DNA of 64,000 nt, taken from contig NZ_JAMLDY010000001.1 of NCBI RefSeq assembly GCF_024211255.1, positions 124,001 through 188,000 on the forward strand, written 5' to 3'. Each line of letters begins with the position of its first letter. Position 1 is the stretch's first letter. Source of the stretch: Sphingomonas liriopis (GTDB taxonomy: Bacteria; Pseudomonadota; Alphaproteobacteria; Sphingomonadales; Sphingomonadaceae). Both the position numbers and the translations under genes were made by a program. Below are positions 17,536 through 27,486 of the stretch, piece by piece. Under the pieces are notes generated by a model. It ran no database searches, was not told the origin of the DNA, and was given only the letters and a program-made list of their open reading frames with translations.

Positions 17536-19068
17536 ATGCAGACCGCCGCCGACATGCTCGCGTCCGACTTCGCGACGCTCCCCGACCTGATCGCCGTCCA
17601 TGCCCGTGAGCGGGGGGAGCGGATCGCGCTTGCCGATGGCGGGGGGACGCTCGACTATGCCGGGCTCGACCGGCTGATGGATCGGGTAGCGGCGGCGTTG
17701 CAGCGTGATGGCGTGGCGCAGGGACAGGCGGTCGCGGTCGTCGCGCAGGCGAGCGTTGGCTATGCCGCAGTATTCCTGGGGGCGTTGCGCGCGGGATGCG
17801 TGGCGACGCCGCTATCGCCGTCCGCGACGCCGGCGGCGATCGCCGCGATGATCGGGGATTGCGGGGCGCCGATCGTGTTCCTGGACGAGGCCAATGCCGC
17901 GGTGCTGGCAGAGCAGGCGTTCGCGGCGCGGCGGGTGGTGTTCGGTGCGGGGTTCGAGGACTGGCTGGCGCCGGCGGGTGCGATCCCCTCCCCCGTCGCG
18001 ATCGCGCCCGGCGATCCATTCAACATCATCTATTCGTCGGGCACGACGGGCAGTCCCAAGGGCATCGTGCAGAGCCATGCGATGCGCTGGGCGCATATCG
18101 CGAGCAACGCCGCGGCGGGGTTCGGCGACGCGGTGACGATGATCGCGACGCCGCTCTATTCCAACACCACGCTGGTCAGCTTCCTGCCGACGCTCGGCTG
18201 GGGCGGCACCGCGGTGCTGATGGGCAAGTTCGACGCGCGCACCTATCTCACCCTCGCCGAGCGGCATCGCGCGACGCATACGATGCTGGTGCCGGTGCAG
18301 TATCAGCGGATCATGGCGCTGCCCGAGTTCGACCGCTTCGATCTCGCCAGCTTCCGCTTCAAGACGAGCACCAGCGCGCCGTTCGCGGCGGCGCTGAAGG
18401 CGGACGTGGTCGCGCGCTGGCCGGGACTGCTGGTCGAATATTACGGGATGACCGAAGGCGGCGCGTCGTGCGGGCTCAACGCGAGCGCGCATCCCGACAA
18501 GCTGCACACCGTCGGCCAGCCGCTGCCGGGGCATGAGATCCGGTTGATCGACGAGGATGGCAACGAAGTGCCGCCGGGCGGAATGGGCGAGGTCGTCGGG
18601 CGGTCGCCGACGATGATGACCGGCTATCACGGCCGCGAGAGCGCGACACGCGAGGCGGAATGGCATGACGCGGACGGCAACCGCTATATCCGCCATGGCG
18701 ACGTCGGGCGGTTCGATGAGGACGGGTTCCTGATCCTGATGGACCGCAAGAAGGACCTCATCATCTCGGGCGGGTTCAACATCTATCCGTCCGATCTGGA
18801 GGCGGTGCTGGCGCAGCATTCCGCGGTGGCGGACGGCAGCGTGATCGGCGCGCCGTCGGAGGCGTGGGGCGAGACGCCGGTCGGCTTCTATGTGGCAAAG
18901 CCGGGGTTCGAGGGCGAGGATGCCGGCGACATCCTGTCGTGGGTCAATGCGCGGGTCGGCCGGACGCAGCGGCTGTCGGCGCTGCACCGCGTCGACGAGC
19001 TGCCGCGCAGCGCGATCGGCAAGGTGTTGAAGCGCGAATTGCGCGACCGGCTGGAGACGCTGGCATGA
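17536..19068 (+). CDS. AMP-forming acyl-CoA synthetase (class I adenylate-forming)
   Basis: This 510-residue enzyme activates a carboxylic acid with ATP and CoA. The phosphate-binding motif YSSGTTGSPKGIVQSH lies near residue 165, the YYGMTEGG motif near residue 302, the hinge region HGDVGRFDEDGFLIL with DRKKDLIISGGFNIYP near residue 405, and the C-terminal catalytic Lys in RSAIGKVLKREL near residue 495. The thioesterase gene overlaps it by four bases (ATGA). Together they could set the level of a particular acyl-CoA for the neighbouring ACADs. The substrate is not predictable; medium-chain or aromatic acids are possible. Confidence 0.93.
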   Translation: MQTAADMLASDFATLPDLIAVHARERGERIALADGGGTLDYAGLDRLMDRVAAALQRDGVAQGQAVAVVAQASVGYAAVFLGALRAGCVATPLSPSATPAAIAAMIGDCGAPIVFLDEANAAVLAEQAFAARRVVFGAGFEDWLAPAGAIPSPVAIAPGDPFNIIYSSGTTGSPKGIVQSHAMRWAHIASNAAAGFGDAVTMIATPLYSNTTLVSFLPTLGWGGTAVLMGKFDARTYLTLAERHRATHTMLVPVQYQRIMALPEFDRFDLASFRFKTSTSAPFAAALKADVVARWPGLLVEYYGMTEGGASCGLNASAHPDKLHTVGQPLPGHEIRLIDEDGNEVPPGGMGEVVGRSPTMMTGYHGRESATREAEWHDADGNRYIRHGDVGRFDEDGFLILMDRKKDLIISGGFNIYPSDLEAVLAQHSAVADGSVIGAPSEAWGETPVGFYVAKPGFEGEDAGDILSWVNARVGRTQRLSALHRVDELPRSAIGKVLKRELRDRLETLA

Positions 19069-19835
19069 CGACGCTCGCGGAGGTGATCGCCGCGCTGGAG
19101 CCGGTCGAGGGCGGCTGGCGTGGCACCGTGCCCGAGGGCTGGCTGCAGGGGCGGACGACCTATGGCGGGCTGTCGTCGGCGCTGGCGCTGCATGCGGCGA
19201 TGGCGTCGGACACCGACCTGCCGCCGCTGCGGTCGGCGCTGGTCGCGTTCGTCGGCCCGCTGAACGGCGCCGTCACGGTTTCGGCGACGCGGCTGCGGCG
19301 CGGGCGCAACGCGGCGTTCGTGCAGGCCGACGTGACGAGCGACGCCGGCCTCGGGCTGCGCGCGACCTTCGTGTTCATGGGCGCGGCGCCGTCGGCGGTC
19401 GATCATCGCACCGGCACCGCGCCGGAGATTGCCCGCCCCGGTCCCGACCACAAGGTGCTGCGCGGCCATCCCGCGATCGCGTTCAGCCGGAATTTCGAGC
19501 TGGTCGAGGGGCGCGACGCCGGGCCGGCGGAATGGCTGCGCTGGGTAAGGCTGAAGGAGCGCGACGGGCTCGACCCGATGGTCGAGCTGATCGCAGTCGC
19601 GGATTGCCTGCCACCCGCCGCGCTGAAGCTGGTCGGCAGGCCGGCGCCGGTGAGCTCGATGACGTGGCAGCTCAACCTGCTCGGGTCCGCGCCGGTGACC
19701 GAGGACGGCTGGTGGCTGCTGCGCGCGACGACGGACTATGCGCAGGGCGGCAATTCGAACCAGCGGATGGGTATCTGGGCGGCGGACGGCACGCCGGTCG
19801 CCGACGGGATGCAGAGCGTCGCGGTCTTCGCTTAG
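19065..19835 (+). CDS. Thioesterase-like double-hotdog protein
   Basis: The ATG at 19065 overlaps the synthetase stop as ATGA and gives 256 residues. The N-terminal hotdog has GRTTYGGLSSALALHAAM, comparable to the G-x-F-GG-x-x segment of TesB-like acyl-CoA thioesterases. The second half has WQLNLLG and the C-terminal ADGTPVADGMQSVAVFA. It belongs to the uncharacterised thioesterase-like superfamily, and its coupling to an acyl-CoA synthetase supports acyl-CoA hydrolysis. It ends three bases from the convergent cyclase gene. Confidence 0.85.
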   Translation: MTTLAEVIAALEPVEGGWRGTVPEGWLQGRTTYGGLSSALALHAAMASDTDLPPLRSALVAFVGPLNGAVTVSATRLRRGRNAAFVQADVTSDAGLGLRATFVFMGAAPSAVDHRTGTAPEIARPGPDHKVLRGHPAIAFSRNFELVEGRDAGPAEWLRWVRLKERDGLDPMVELIAVADCLPPAALKLVGRPAPVSSMTWQLNLLGSAPVTEDGWWLLRATTDYAQGGNSNQRMGIWAADGTPVADGMQSVAVFA

Positions 19836-19838
19836 CGG

Positions 19839-20975
19839 TCAGGCAGCGTGGGCGTGCGGGGCCTTCTGCAGCGCCGCACGCTGCCGCCGCGCCTTCGCCG
19901 CACGCTTCGCCGCGTAGAGCGCGGCATCCGCCTCCGCCAGCAGCGCCGTCGCCGGCTGGGTGGCGAGCGATCCCGACGCGATGCCGATGCTGACGCCGAC
20001 CTGCACCTGTCCGCCGTCATCGTCGAGCGGCACCGGCTGCGCGACTAGCCGTCGCAGCGCGGTCGCCACCGCGCTGCGGGTACGAGCCGCCTCGCCGGTC
20101 AGGACGAGGACGAATTCGTCGCCGCCGAGGCGCGCGGCGGGCTGTCCGTCGGCGATGCCGTGCAGCCGCGCGCCGGTCGCCGCCAGCACGCGGTCGCCCG
20201 CGGCATGGCCGTGACGGTCATTGACCCCCTTGAACCCGTCGAGGTCGAGGTACAGCAGCGCGACCTCCACCGCCGGCAGGGCCGCCAGCGCGGCCTCCAG
20301 ACCGGCGCGGTTGAGCAGGCCGGTGAGGCTGTCGGTTTCCGCCAGAAGGCGCGCCCTGCGCTCGGCGGCGAGCATGGAGCGGATCGTCCGGTTGTTCTGC
20401 ATCGCCAGCACCGCGGTGCCCACCACCAGCACGACGAAGAGCAGCGCGACGAACGGCCTGAACGCGGCGAATGCCACCGTCATCGGCGTGGCGACGACGA
20501 CGACCATGCCGATGCCGAGGCGCGGCAGCCCCGCCCAGCGCGTCGCCAGCCCGGCGAGCAATGCCATGACGCCCAGGGTCGAGGCGATCCGCAACGTATC
20601 GATCCCGGTCGCGAAGCTCGCCGCGCAACCGATGCCGAAGGTCGTGAACATGAGGCAGGCCGCGATCATGATCGCGCACGCGGTGCGTTCGGGAACGCGG
20701 CTGCGGGCACGCCATGCCGCGATCGCCGGCATCAGGCGGGCGGTCAGCAGGATCGCATCGACGATCAGCCACACGATCGCCCAGCCCGCACCGGTCGTCC
20801 AGGCGGTGGCGATGCCGACCATCATGAAGCCCATGCTGGCCGTGATGACGCCCAGCGGCCGCAGCATCATCGTATGGATCAGATCGGCACGCAGCACCGC
20901 ATCGTCGACCGGAAAGCCGGCGAGCCGCCCGAACACGCGCACCAGCCTGCCTGCCCAGCCATCGTCCGTCGTCAT
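19839..20975 (-). CDS. Membrane diguanylate cyclase (GGDEF)
   Basis: The start MTTDDGWAG gives 378 residues; open frame further upstream overlaps the divergent EF-hand gene and is not used. Residues about 30-205 contain five or six hydrophobic helices, likely a membrane sensor. A C-terminal GGDEF domain follows, with LDLDGFKGVNDRHGHAAGD and the intact active site RLGGDEF near residue 283. The inhibitory RxxD site usually found just upstream is absent (the sequence is DGQPAARLGGDEF), so product feedback is unlikely. It would make cyclic di-GMP, which commonly promotes adhesion; a giant secreted protein lies 15 kb away. Confidence 0.92.
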   Translation of the reverse strand: MTTDDGWAGRLVRVFGRLAGFPVDDAVLRADLIHTMMLRPLGVITASMGFMMVGIATAWTTGAGWAIVWLIVDAILLTARLMPAIAAWRARSRVPERTACAIMIAACLMFTTFGIGCAASFATGIDTLRIASTLGVMALLAGLATRWAGLPRLGIGMVVVVATPMTVAFAAFRPFVALLFVVLVVGTAVLAMQNNRTIRSMLAAERRARLLAETDSLTGLLNRAGLEAALAALPAVEVALLYLDLDGFKGVNDRHGHAAGDRVLAATGARLHGIADGQPAARLGGDEFVLVLTGEAARTRSAVATALRRLVAQPVPLDDDGGQVQVGVSIGIASGSLATQPATALLAEADAALYAAKRAAKARRQRAALQKAPHAHAA

Positions 20976-21046
20976 CGGTCCCCCCGGTTCTGGGCAGCAT
21001 CGCGCAGAGCGGTTAAGAATTGGTGCGGGACGCGTGTCCGCCGTGT

Positions 21047-21064
21047 TTGCGACAGATTGCGACA
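21047..21064 (+). promoter_or_regulatory. Direct repeat TTGCGACA x2, candidate response-regulator box
   Basis: Two identical 8-mers, TTGCGACA, start at 21047 and 21057, a 10-base period, in the 183-base divergent region between the cyclase and the EF-hand gene. OmpR/PhoB-type regulators usually bind direct repeats with a 10-11 base period. The response regulator encoded downstream (21734) is the obvious candidate. This is inference only. Confidence 0.4.
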
Positions 21065-21158
21065 ATCCACCCGCCGCCGGGCATACGGCCGCGACAGGCG
21101 TGCGCGATAAACCGCCTGTACGGTGCGGGATCGGCCCGGCCGGTGGAGATGACGGACG

Positions 21159-21683
<525 letters not shown>

Positions 21684-21720
21684 CATTCCCACCGGCGGGC
21701 CGCAACCCGCCCGGCTTTGC

Positions 21721-21727
21721 AGGAGGG
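21721..21727 (+). promoter_or_regulatory. Ribosome binding site deciding the response-regulator start
   Basis: AGGAGGG is a near-perfect Shine-Dalgarno sequence 6 bases before a GTG at 21734. The later in-frame ATGs at 21752 and 21761 are too far away or have weaker sites, so GTG is preferred. Confidence 0.75.
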
Positions 21728-21733
21728 CCGCAG

Positions 21734-22471
21734 GTGTCTAATGCCGACACGATGGGAGACATGCCGCACCTGCTGCTCGTCGATGACGAGCGTTCGATCC
21801 GCGAGCCGCTGGCGCAATATCTGACCAAACAGGGCTTTCGCGTGACGCAGGCGGCGGATGCGGAGAGCGCGCGGACGCGGCTGGCGGCCTATGCGATCGA
21901 CCTCGTCATCCTCGACGTGATGATGCCGGGCGAGGACGGGCTGTCGCTGTGCCGGCATATCGCCGCGACCAGCGACACGCCCGTCATCCTGCTGACCGCC
22001 AAGGCGGAGGAGACCGACCGCATCGTGGGCCTCGAGATGGGCGCCGACGATTATGTCGTGAAGCCCTTCTCGCCGCGCGAGCTGGCGACGCGGGTCAAGG
22101 TGGTGCTGCGCCGGCTGACCGCGGGCGGGGCGCGCCAGCATGCGCCGGAGAGCGGTTCCTACGCCTTCGCCGGCTGGGTGCTCAAGACCGGCGAGCGCGC
22201 GCTGGTCGATCGCGAGGGCGTTTCGGTGGCGCTGTCGACCGGCGAATACAATCTGCTGCTCGCGCTGGTGACGCGACCGCGGCAGGTGCTGACCCGCGAC
22301 CAATTGCTCGACCTGACGCAGGGGCGCGAGGCGGCGGCGTTCGATCGCGCGGTCGACAATCAGGTGAGCCGCCTGCGCCGCAAGATCGAGGCCGACGCCA
22401 AGGCGCCCGACATCATCAAGACGGTATGGGGCGGCGGCTATACGCTGGCGGCGGAAGTGACGCGCCTGTGA
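21734..22471 (+). CDS. OmpR-family response regulator
   Basis: The GTG start (MSNADTMGDMPHL) gives 245 residues. The receiver domain shows LLVDDERS for the acidic pocket, VILDVMMPGEDG with the phospho-acceptor Asp near residue 62, LTAK for the Thr-Lys switch and VVKPFSPREL. The C-terminal winged helix ends KTVWGGGYTLA. It should be phosphorylated by the histidine kinase encoded next, whose GTG start overlaps its stop (GTGA). An upstream direct repeat at 21047-21064 may be its own target. Confidence 0.94.
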   Translation: MSNADTMGDMPHLLLVDDERSIREPLAQYLTKQGFRVTQAADAESARTRLAAYAIDLVILDVMMPGEDGLSLCRHIAATSDTPVILLTAKAEETDRIVGLEMGADDYVVKPFSPRELATRVKVVLRRLTAGGARQHAPESGSYAFAGWVLKTGERALVDREGVSVALSTGEYNLLLALVTRPRQVLTRDQLLDLTQGREAAAFDRAVDNQVSRLRRKIEADAKAPDIIKTVWGGGYTLAAEVTRL

Positions 22472-23826
22472 GGCTGTGGCCGCGCAGCCTCGCCGGGCAG
22501 ATGGCGGTGCTGATCGCGCTGGCGTTGTTCGTCGCGCAGGCGGTCAATTTCGGGCTGGCGTTGCGCGAGCGTGCCGAGTTTCGGCTGGCGCAGGCGACGC
22601 GGCCGGTCGCGGTGCGGATCGCCGATGCGATCGAGCGCGAAACGCAAGGCGTGCGGCCGATCCCGCGCGACCGCGGCCGGATCCGCCGCGCGGATCGCGA
22701 CGGCATTCCGCCGGCGCTGCCGCGGTTGCCGGAACTGGCGAGCGAACTCCGCACGCAATTGCACGAACAGGGCGTCGAGGTCGGCCGGATCGACACCGGC
22801 GTGCGCGGCTGGACGCCGGCGGACGATGCGGTGCTGGGCCGTGGCTTCCCGCGTGGCAACCGGGTGCGGGACGAACGCGACCGCCCGGCGCAGGCGCTGC
22901 TGATCGCGATCGAGCGGCCGGGGCATGGCTGGCTGGCGGTGATCGTGCCGTGGGGCGAGAATGGGAGCATGCGGCTGTTCTGGCGGCTCTTCGCGCAGAC
23001 GCTGATCCTGTACGGCATCGTGCTGTTGCCGGTGCTGTGGATCGCGCGGCGCATCTCGCGACCGTTGCGCGACCTGACCGCGGCGGCGCAGCGCTTCGGC
23101 CGCGGCGGCGACGCGCCGGTGGCGGTCGAGGTGCGCGGGCCCGCCGATATCGCCGGGCTGGTCAGCTCGTTCAACGCGCTGCAGCTGCGCGTCACCGCGA
23201 TGCTCGACGAGAAGGACCGGATGCTCGGCGCGATCGGCCACGACCTGCGCACGCCGCTCGCCGCGCTGCGCGTGCGGGTGGAATCGGTCGAGGACGATAC
23301 CGACCGTACGCGGATGACCGAGACGATCGCCGAGATGAACCGGACGCTCGACGACATCCTGTCGCTGGCGCGGATGGGGCGGCCGAGCGAACCGCTGACC
23401 GAGGTCGACCTCGCCGCGCTGGTCGATGCGGTGGTCGAGGACTTCCGCGATCTGGGGCAGGATGTCGCGTTCGAGGAGGCGGCACGGCTGCGCATGCGGT
23501 TGCGGCCGTCGCTGATCCGGCGGGCGATCCGCAACCTGATCGAGAATGCGGTGAAGTACGGCGGCGGCGCCGAGGTCCGGCTGGTCGCGGAAGAACGGCG
23601 CGTCGCGATCGAGGTCGCCGATCGCGGGCCGGGCATCCCCGGCGAACGGCTGGGCGACGTGTTCGAGGCGTTCACCCGGCTGGAAACGTCGCGCAACCGC
23701 GATACGGGGGGAATCGGGCTGGGGCTGGCGCTGGCGCGGACGATCGTGCGCGAGGCGGGCGGCGACGTGCGGCTGGCGAACCGCGACGGCGGCGGTTTGT
23801 GCGCGACGATCGAATTGCCACGGTAA
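22468..23826 (+). CDS. Membrane sensor histidine kinase with HAMP
   Basis: The GTG start overlaps the regulator stop and gives 452 residues (VRLWPRSLAGQMAV). A membrane helix at residues 10-28 and another near 175-195 bracket a periplasmic region of about 140 residues rich in Arg, Glu and Asp. It is followed by HAMP (RISRPLRDLTAAAQRFG), the phospho-acceptor motif GHDLRTPLAALRV with His near residue 257, the N-box NLIENAVKYGG near 356, then DRGPGIPG and GGIGLGLALART. All key residues are present. It pairs with the OmpR-type regulator, and the upstream EF-hand gene hints at cation or envelope sensing. Confidence 0.93.
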   Translation: MRLWPRSLAGQMAVLIALALFVAQAVNFGLALRERAEFRLAQATRPVAVRIADAIERETQGVRPIPRDRGRIRRADRDGIPPALPRLPELASELRTQLHEQGVEVGRIDTGVRGWTPADDAVLGRGFPRGNRVRDERDRPAQALLIAIERPGHGWLAVIVPWGENGSMRLFWRLFAQTLILYGIVLLPVLWIARRISRPLRDLTAAAQRFGRGGDAPVAVEVRGPADIAGLVSSFNALQLRVTAMLDEKDRMLGAIGHDLRTPLAALRVRVESVEDDTDRTRMTETIAEMNRTLDDILSLARMGRPSEPLTEVDLAALVDAVVEDFRDLGQDVAFEEAARLRMRLRPSLIRRAIRNLIENAVKYGGGAEVRLVAEERRVAIEVADRGPGIPGERLGDVFEAFTRLETSRNRDTGGIGLGLALARTIVREAGGDVRLANRDGGGLCATIELPR

Positions 23827-23838
23827 GAGCCCCCTACC

Positions 23839-23964
23839 CGTTCGCCCTGGGAGCAGGTCGTCGAGGCCCCCGGCCTCAACTGAAACGTCCGGGGGACGTT
23901 TCACCTGCTCACTGTCGAAGGGCAGGTGAGACTCATCGTACTTCGACAGGCTCAGCACGAACGG
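23839..23964. repeat. Intergenic inverted repeat (type B, copy 2)
   Basis: CGTTCGCCCTGGGAGCAGGT faces a right end of CTTCGACAGGCTCAGCACGA followed by ACGG. An internal hairpin AAACGTCC-GGGGGACGTTT lies in the spacer, so this copy is longer and composite. It fills the gap between the convergent kinase and permease genes and may serve as a bidirectional terminator. Confidence 0.75.
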
Positions 23965-24002
23965 TTCGGGAGGTCATCGTCGCGCGATGAAATGGAGGGG
24001 GA

Positions 24003-25283
24003 TCAATCCTCCGCGATCTGGCTGTGCGCCCGCGTGTCACGCATGCGCCAGTAGGTGATGAGCGATACCGCGATCATCGCGGTCACGTACCAGTAGAACG
24101 CCCGCTCCATGTGCGCGGTCTTGAGCCAGAGCGCGACATATTCCGCCGTGCCGCCGAACGCGGTGTTGGCCAGCGCATAGGGCAAGGCGACGCCCAGCGC
24201 GCGGATATGCGCCGGGAACAGCTCCGCCTTCACCACCGCGTTGATCGCGGTATAGCCGGTGACGATCACCAGCGCGACCATCACGAGGCCCCAGGCGATC
24301 ACCGGATCGCGCACCGTTTCCAGCGCGGTGAAGATCGGCACGGTCGCGACGACGCCGGCGATGCCGAAGCCGATCATCAGCGGCCGCCGGCCGATCCGGT
24401 CGGACAAGGCGCCCGCCAGCGGCTGGAGCGCGGCGTAGAGCGCGAGCGCGGCGGTCATGATCCACGTCGCGCTTTCGCGGCTGAAGCCGCTGGTGTTGAC
24501 CAGGAACTTTTGCATGTAGGTCGTGTACGCATAGAAGGCGAGCGTGCCGCCGGCAGTGAGCAGCACGACCGTTGCCGCCTGGCGCGGGTGCTGGGTAAAG
24601 AGCAGCCAGCCGCTCGATTTGGGCTGGCCCTTGGCGTTGGTGAAGGCTTCGGTCTCCATCAGCCCGCGGCGGATGCGGAAGACGACGATCGCGAGCAGCC
24701 CGCCCAAGGCGAACGGCAGGCGCCAGCCCCATTCCTCGAGCTGCGCCTCGCTGAGCACCGCCTGCAGCAGCAGCAGCGTGAACAGCGCCATCAGCTGCCC
24801 GGCGATCAGCGTGACGTACTGGAAGGAGGAGAAGAAGCCGCGGCGGTTCTTGCCCGCCATTTCCGACAGATAGACCGCGCTCGCGCCATATTCGCCGCCG
24901 ACCGACAGGCCCTGCATCAATCGCGCGAAGACGAGCAAAGCGGGCGCCCCCCAGCCGATCGTCGCATAGCTGGGACAGATCGCGATCAGGAAGGCACCCG
25001 CGCACATCAGCGTCACCGACAGCGTCAGCCCCGCCTTGCGCCCGCGCCGGTCGGCGTAGATGCCCATGATCCACGCGCCGATCGGCCGCATGACGAAGCC
25101 GACCGCGAACACCGCCGCGATGCTGAGCAATTCGGCGGTCTTGTCGCCCTTCGGAAAGAAATGCGGCGCGAAATACAGGCCGAAGGCGGAATAGACGTAC
25201 CAGTCGAACCATTCGACGAGATTGCCCGCCGATCCGCCGAGGATCGACTTTAGCCGACCCGCGGGTGCCGACGCGGCGCTCAC
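24003..25283 (-). CDS. MHS-family MFS permease (alpha-ketoglutarate permease type)
   Basis: This 426-residue, 12-helix transporter shows MRPIGAWIMGIYADRRGRK (the family form of the loop 2-3 motif) near residue 81 and MQGLSVGGEYGASAVYLSEM near residue 123, both typical of the metabolite:H+ symporters KgtP, ProP and ShiA. It probably imports a dicarboxylate or similar small solute. Its start overlaps the stop of the M3 peptidase gene by four bases, so the peptidase and transporter are co-translated. Confidence 0.9.
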   Translation of the reverse strand: MSAASAPAGRLKSILGGSAGNLVEWFDWYVYSAFGLYFAPHFFPKGDKTAELLSIAAVFAVGFVMRPIGAWIMGIYADRRGRKAGLTLSVTLMCAGAFLIAICPSYATIGWGAPALLVFARLMQGLSVGGEYGASAVYLSEMAGKNRRGFFSSFQYVTLIAGQLMALFTLLLLQAVLSEAQLEEWGWRLPFALGGLLAIVVFRIRRGLMETEAFTNAKGQPKSSGWLLFTQHPRQAATVVLLTAGGTLAFYAYTTYMQKFLVNTSGFSRESATWIMTAALALYAALQPLAGALSDRIGRRPLMIGFGIAGVVATVPIFTALETVRDPVIAWGLVMVALVIVTGYTAINAVVKAELFPAHIRALGVALPYALANTAFGGTAEYVALWLKTAHMERAFYWYVTAMIAVSLITYWRMRDTRAHSQIAED

Positions 25284-27412
25284 TTGGCCGCTCCCGTCGG
25301 GAAGCCGCGCTTCTCGAGCAATGCATCGACGTCGGGATCGCGCCCGCGGAAGGCGCGATAGGCGGCGGCGCGGTCGGTCTCGTTACCGGTCGATAGCAGG
25401 ATCTTGGCGAAGCTGTCGGCGGTCGCCTTGTCCCACGGGCTGCCCGCCTCCTCGAACGCGGCGAAGGTGTCGGCGTCCATCGTCTCCGACCAGAGGTAGC
25501 TGTAATAACCCGCCGAATAGCTGTCCGACGAGAACAGGTGATTGAAGTGCGGCAGGCGGTGCCGCATCACGATCTCCTTCGGCATGCCGATCTCGGCCAG
25601 TGCCTTACGCTCGAACGCGTCGGGATCGACGACGCCGTCGGGCACCGTGTGCAGCTTCATGTCGACGATCGCCGAGGACAGATATTCGGTAGTCGCGAAG
25701 CCCTGGTTGAAGGTCTTCGACGCTTCGATCTTGTCGAGCAGCACCTGCGGCATCGCCGCGCCGGTCTGGTAATGGCGCGCATATTTGTCGAGCACGTCGC
25801 GGGTGAGCAGCCAATGCTCGTTCACCTGGCTGGGATATTCGACGAAGTCGCGCGGCGTGCCGGCGAGGCCGGGATAGGTGACGTTCTGCAGCATCGCATG
25901 AATCGCGTGGCCGAATTCGTGGAACAGCGTCTGCGCATCGTCGAGGCTGATGAGGATCGGCTCGCCCTTCGCACCCTTCGCAAAATTGTTGTTGTTCGAC
26001 GACAGCACGGTCTGCGCCGGCGCGAGATTGCGCTGATTGCGATACGTATTCGCCCAGGCACCCGAGCGCTTGCCGGTCCGCGCGAAATCGTCGCGGTAGA
26101 ACAGGCCGACCTCTTTGCCGTTGCGGTCGGTGACGTGCCAGACGCGCATGTTCGGTTCGAACACCGGCACGGTGCCGGTGATCTCCTTGAAATTCAACCC
26201 GTACAGCCGGTTGGCGGCGTAGAGCGAACCCTGGATGATGTTGTTGAGTTCGAAATACGGCTTCAGCTGCGCCTGATCGAGGTCGTAGCGGGCTTTGCGG
26301 ACCTGTTCCTGATAGAAGCGGTAATCCCACGGTTCGATCGTGATCTTTGCCGGCCCCTTGTCGGCGATCGCCTGCATATCGCGGACCTCTTCGCCGACGC
26401 GCGCCTTCGCGGCGGGCCAGACGCGCAGCATCAGGTCCATCGCCGCCGCCGGCGTCTTGGCCATCGTGTCCTGCATCCGCCAGTCGGCATGCGTCCTGAA
26501 GCCGAGCAGGTGGGCGCGGTCAGCCCGCAGCTTGACGATCTGCGCGATCGTCGCATTGGTATCGTTGGCGTCGCCATTGTCGCCGCGGTTGGTGAAGGCG
26601 CGCCAGACCTTCTCGCGCAAGGCGCGGTTGCTCGCGAAGGTGAGGACGGGATCGACCGCGGAACGGGTGTTGACGATCGCCCAGCCGGTCTGGCCGCGTT
26701 CGGTCGCGGCGGCCCTGGCGACCGCCTTGACGCTGTCGGGAACGCCGGCGAGTTCGGCCTCATCGGTGACGAGGATCGCTGTGCCTTCATCCGCGAGCAG
26801 GCGCTTCGAGAAATCGCTGAATGCGCTCGCCAGCTGCTGGTTGTACGCCGACAGCTGCGCCTTCTGCGCCGCGTTCAGCTTCGCGCCCTGACGGACGTAG
26901 CTGTCGTAGGTGCGCGTCACCAGCCGCTGCTGCTGCGCGTCGAGCTTGGCGCGCGCGGCATAGACCGCCTCGATCCGCGCGAAGAGCTTGGGGTCGAAGG
27001 TGATCGCATCCGACGCAGCGGCGAATTTGGGCGACCATTCGCGGTCGAGTGCCTGATAGACCGGGCTGTTCATGTTGCCGGTCATCACCCCGAACAGCGT
27101 CATCACCCGGCCATAGCGCTGGCCGGCGAGCTGCATCGGCACGAAGGTGTTGGCGAAGGTCGGGGCGGCGGGATCGTCGGCGATGCGGCGATAGTCGGCG
27201 GCGCGTTCGGCGAGCGCGGCCTCGAACGCCGCCGGAAACAGCTCCGGCTTCACCTTGTCCCACGGCGGCACCCCGCCATAGGGACCGGTCCATTCGGCGA
27301 GCAGCGGATTGGCAGTGGCGTCCGCCCGCGTCGCCTGTCCGGCGGGCGATTGCGCGAGTGCACCGGTGGCCATCAGCGCGGCGGCGCCGGCGGCGAGAAG
27401 CGGATGGGGCAA
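25280..27412 (-). CDS. dcp: M3 peptidyl-dipeptidase, Dcp type, secreted
   Basis: This 710-residue zinc metallopeptidase has a signal peptide (MPHPLLAAGAAALMATGALA). The zinc site HEFGH is at about residue 497 within LFHEFGHAIHAML, with the downstream Glu expected some 25-30 residues later in NEHWLL. C-terminal family motifs are FSSDSYSAGYYSYLWSE and NETDRAAAYRAFRGRDPD. Length and motifs match bacterial dipeptidyl carboxypeptidase (about 680 residues) plus the export signal. It would release C-terminal dipeptides in the periplasm. It is coupled to an MHS permease downstream (ATGA overlap). Confidence 0.93.
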   Translation of the reverse strand: MPHPLLAAGAAALMATGALAQSPAGQATRADATANPLLAEWTGPYGGVPPWDKVKPELFPAAFEAALAERAADYRRIADDPAAPTFANTFVPMQLAGQRYGRVMTLFGVMTGNMNSPVYQALDREWSPKFAAASDAITFDPKLFARIEAVYAARAKLDAQQQRLVTRTYDSYVRQGAKLNAAQKAQLSAYNQQLASAFSDFSKRLLADEGTAILVTDEAELAGVPDSVKAVARAAATERGQTGWAIVNTRSAVDPVLTFASNRALREKVWRAFTNRGDNGDANDTNATIAQIVKLRADRAHLLGFRTHADWRMQDTMAKTPAAAMDLMLRVWPAAKARVGEEVRDMQAIADKGPAKITIEPWDYRFYQEQVRKARYDLDQAQLKPYFELNNIIQGSLYAANRLYGLNFKEITGTVPVFEPNMRVWHVTDRNGKEVGLFYRDDFARTGKRSGAWANTYRNQRNLAPAQTVLSSNNNNFAKGAKGEPILISLDDAQTLFHEFGHAIHAMLQNVTYPGLAGTPRDFVEYPSQVNEHWLLTRDVLDKYARHYQTGAAMPQVLLDKIEASKTFNQGFATTEYLSSAIVDMKLHTVPDGVVDPDAFERKALAEIGMPKEIVMRHRLPHFNHLFSSDSYSAGYYSYLWSETMDADTFAAFEEAGSPWDKATADSFAKILLSTGNETDRAAAYRAFRGRDPDVDALLEKRGFPTGAAK

Positions 27413-27486
27413 GACACTCTCCAGATCATGATGCGGCCGATCATAGCCGCTGATCCGCGCGCGTCACCCCGTCTGCCGGCAGCGCG

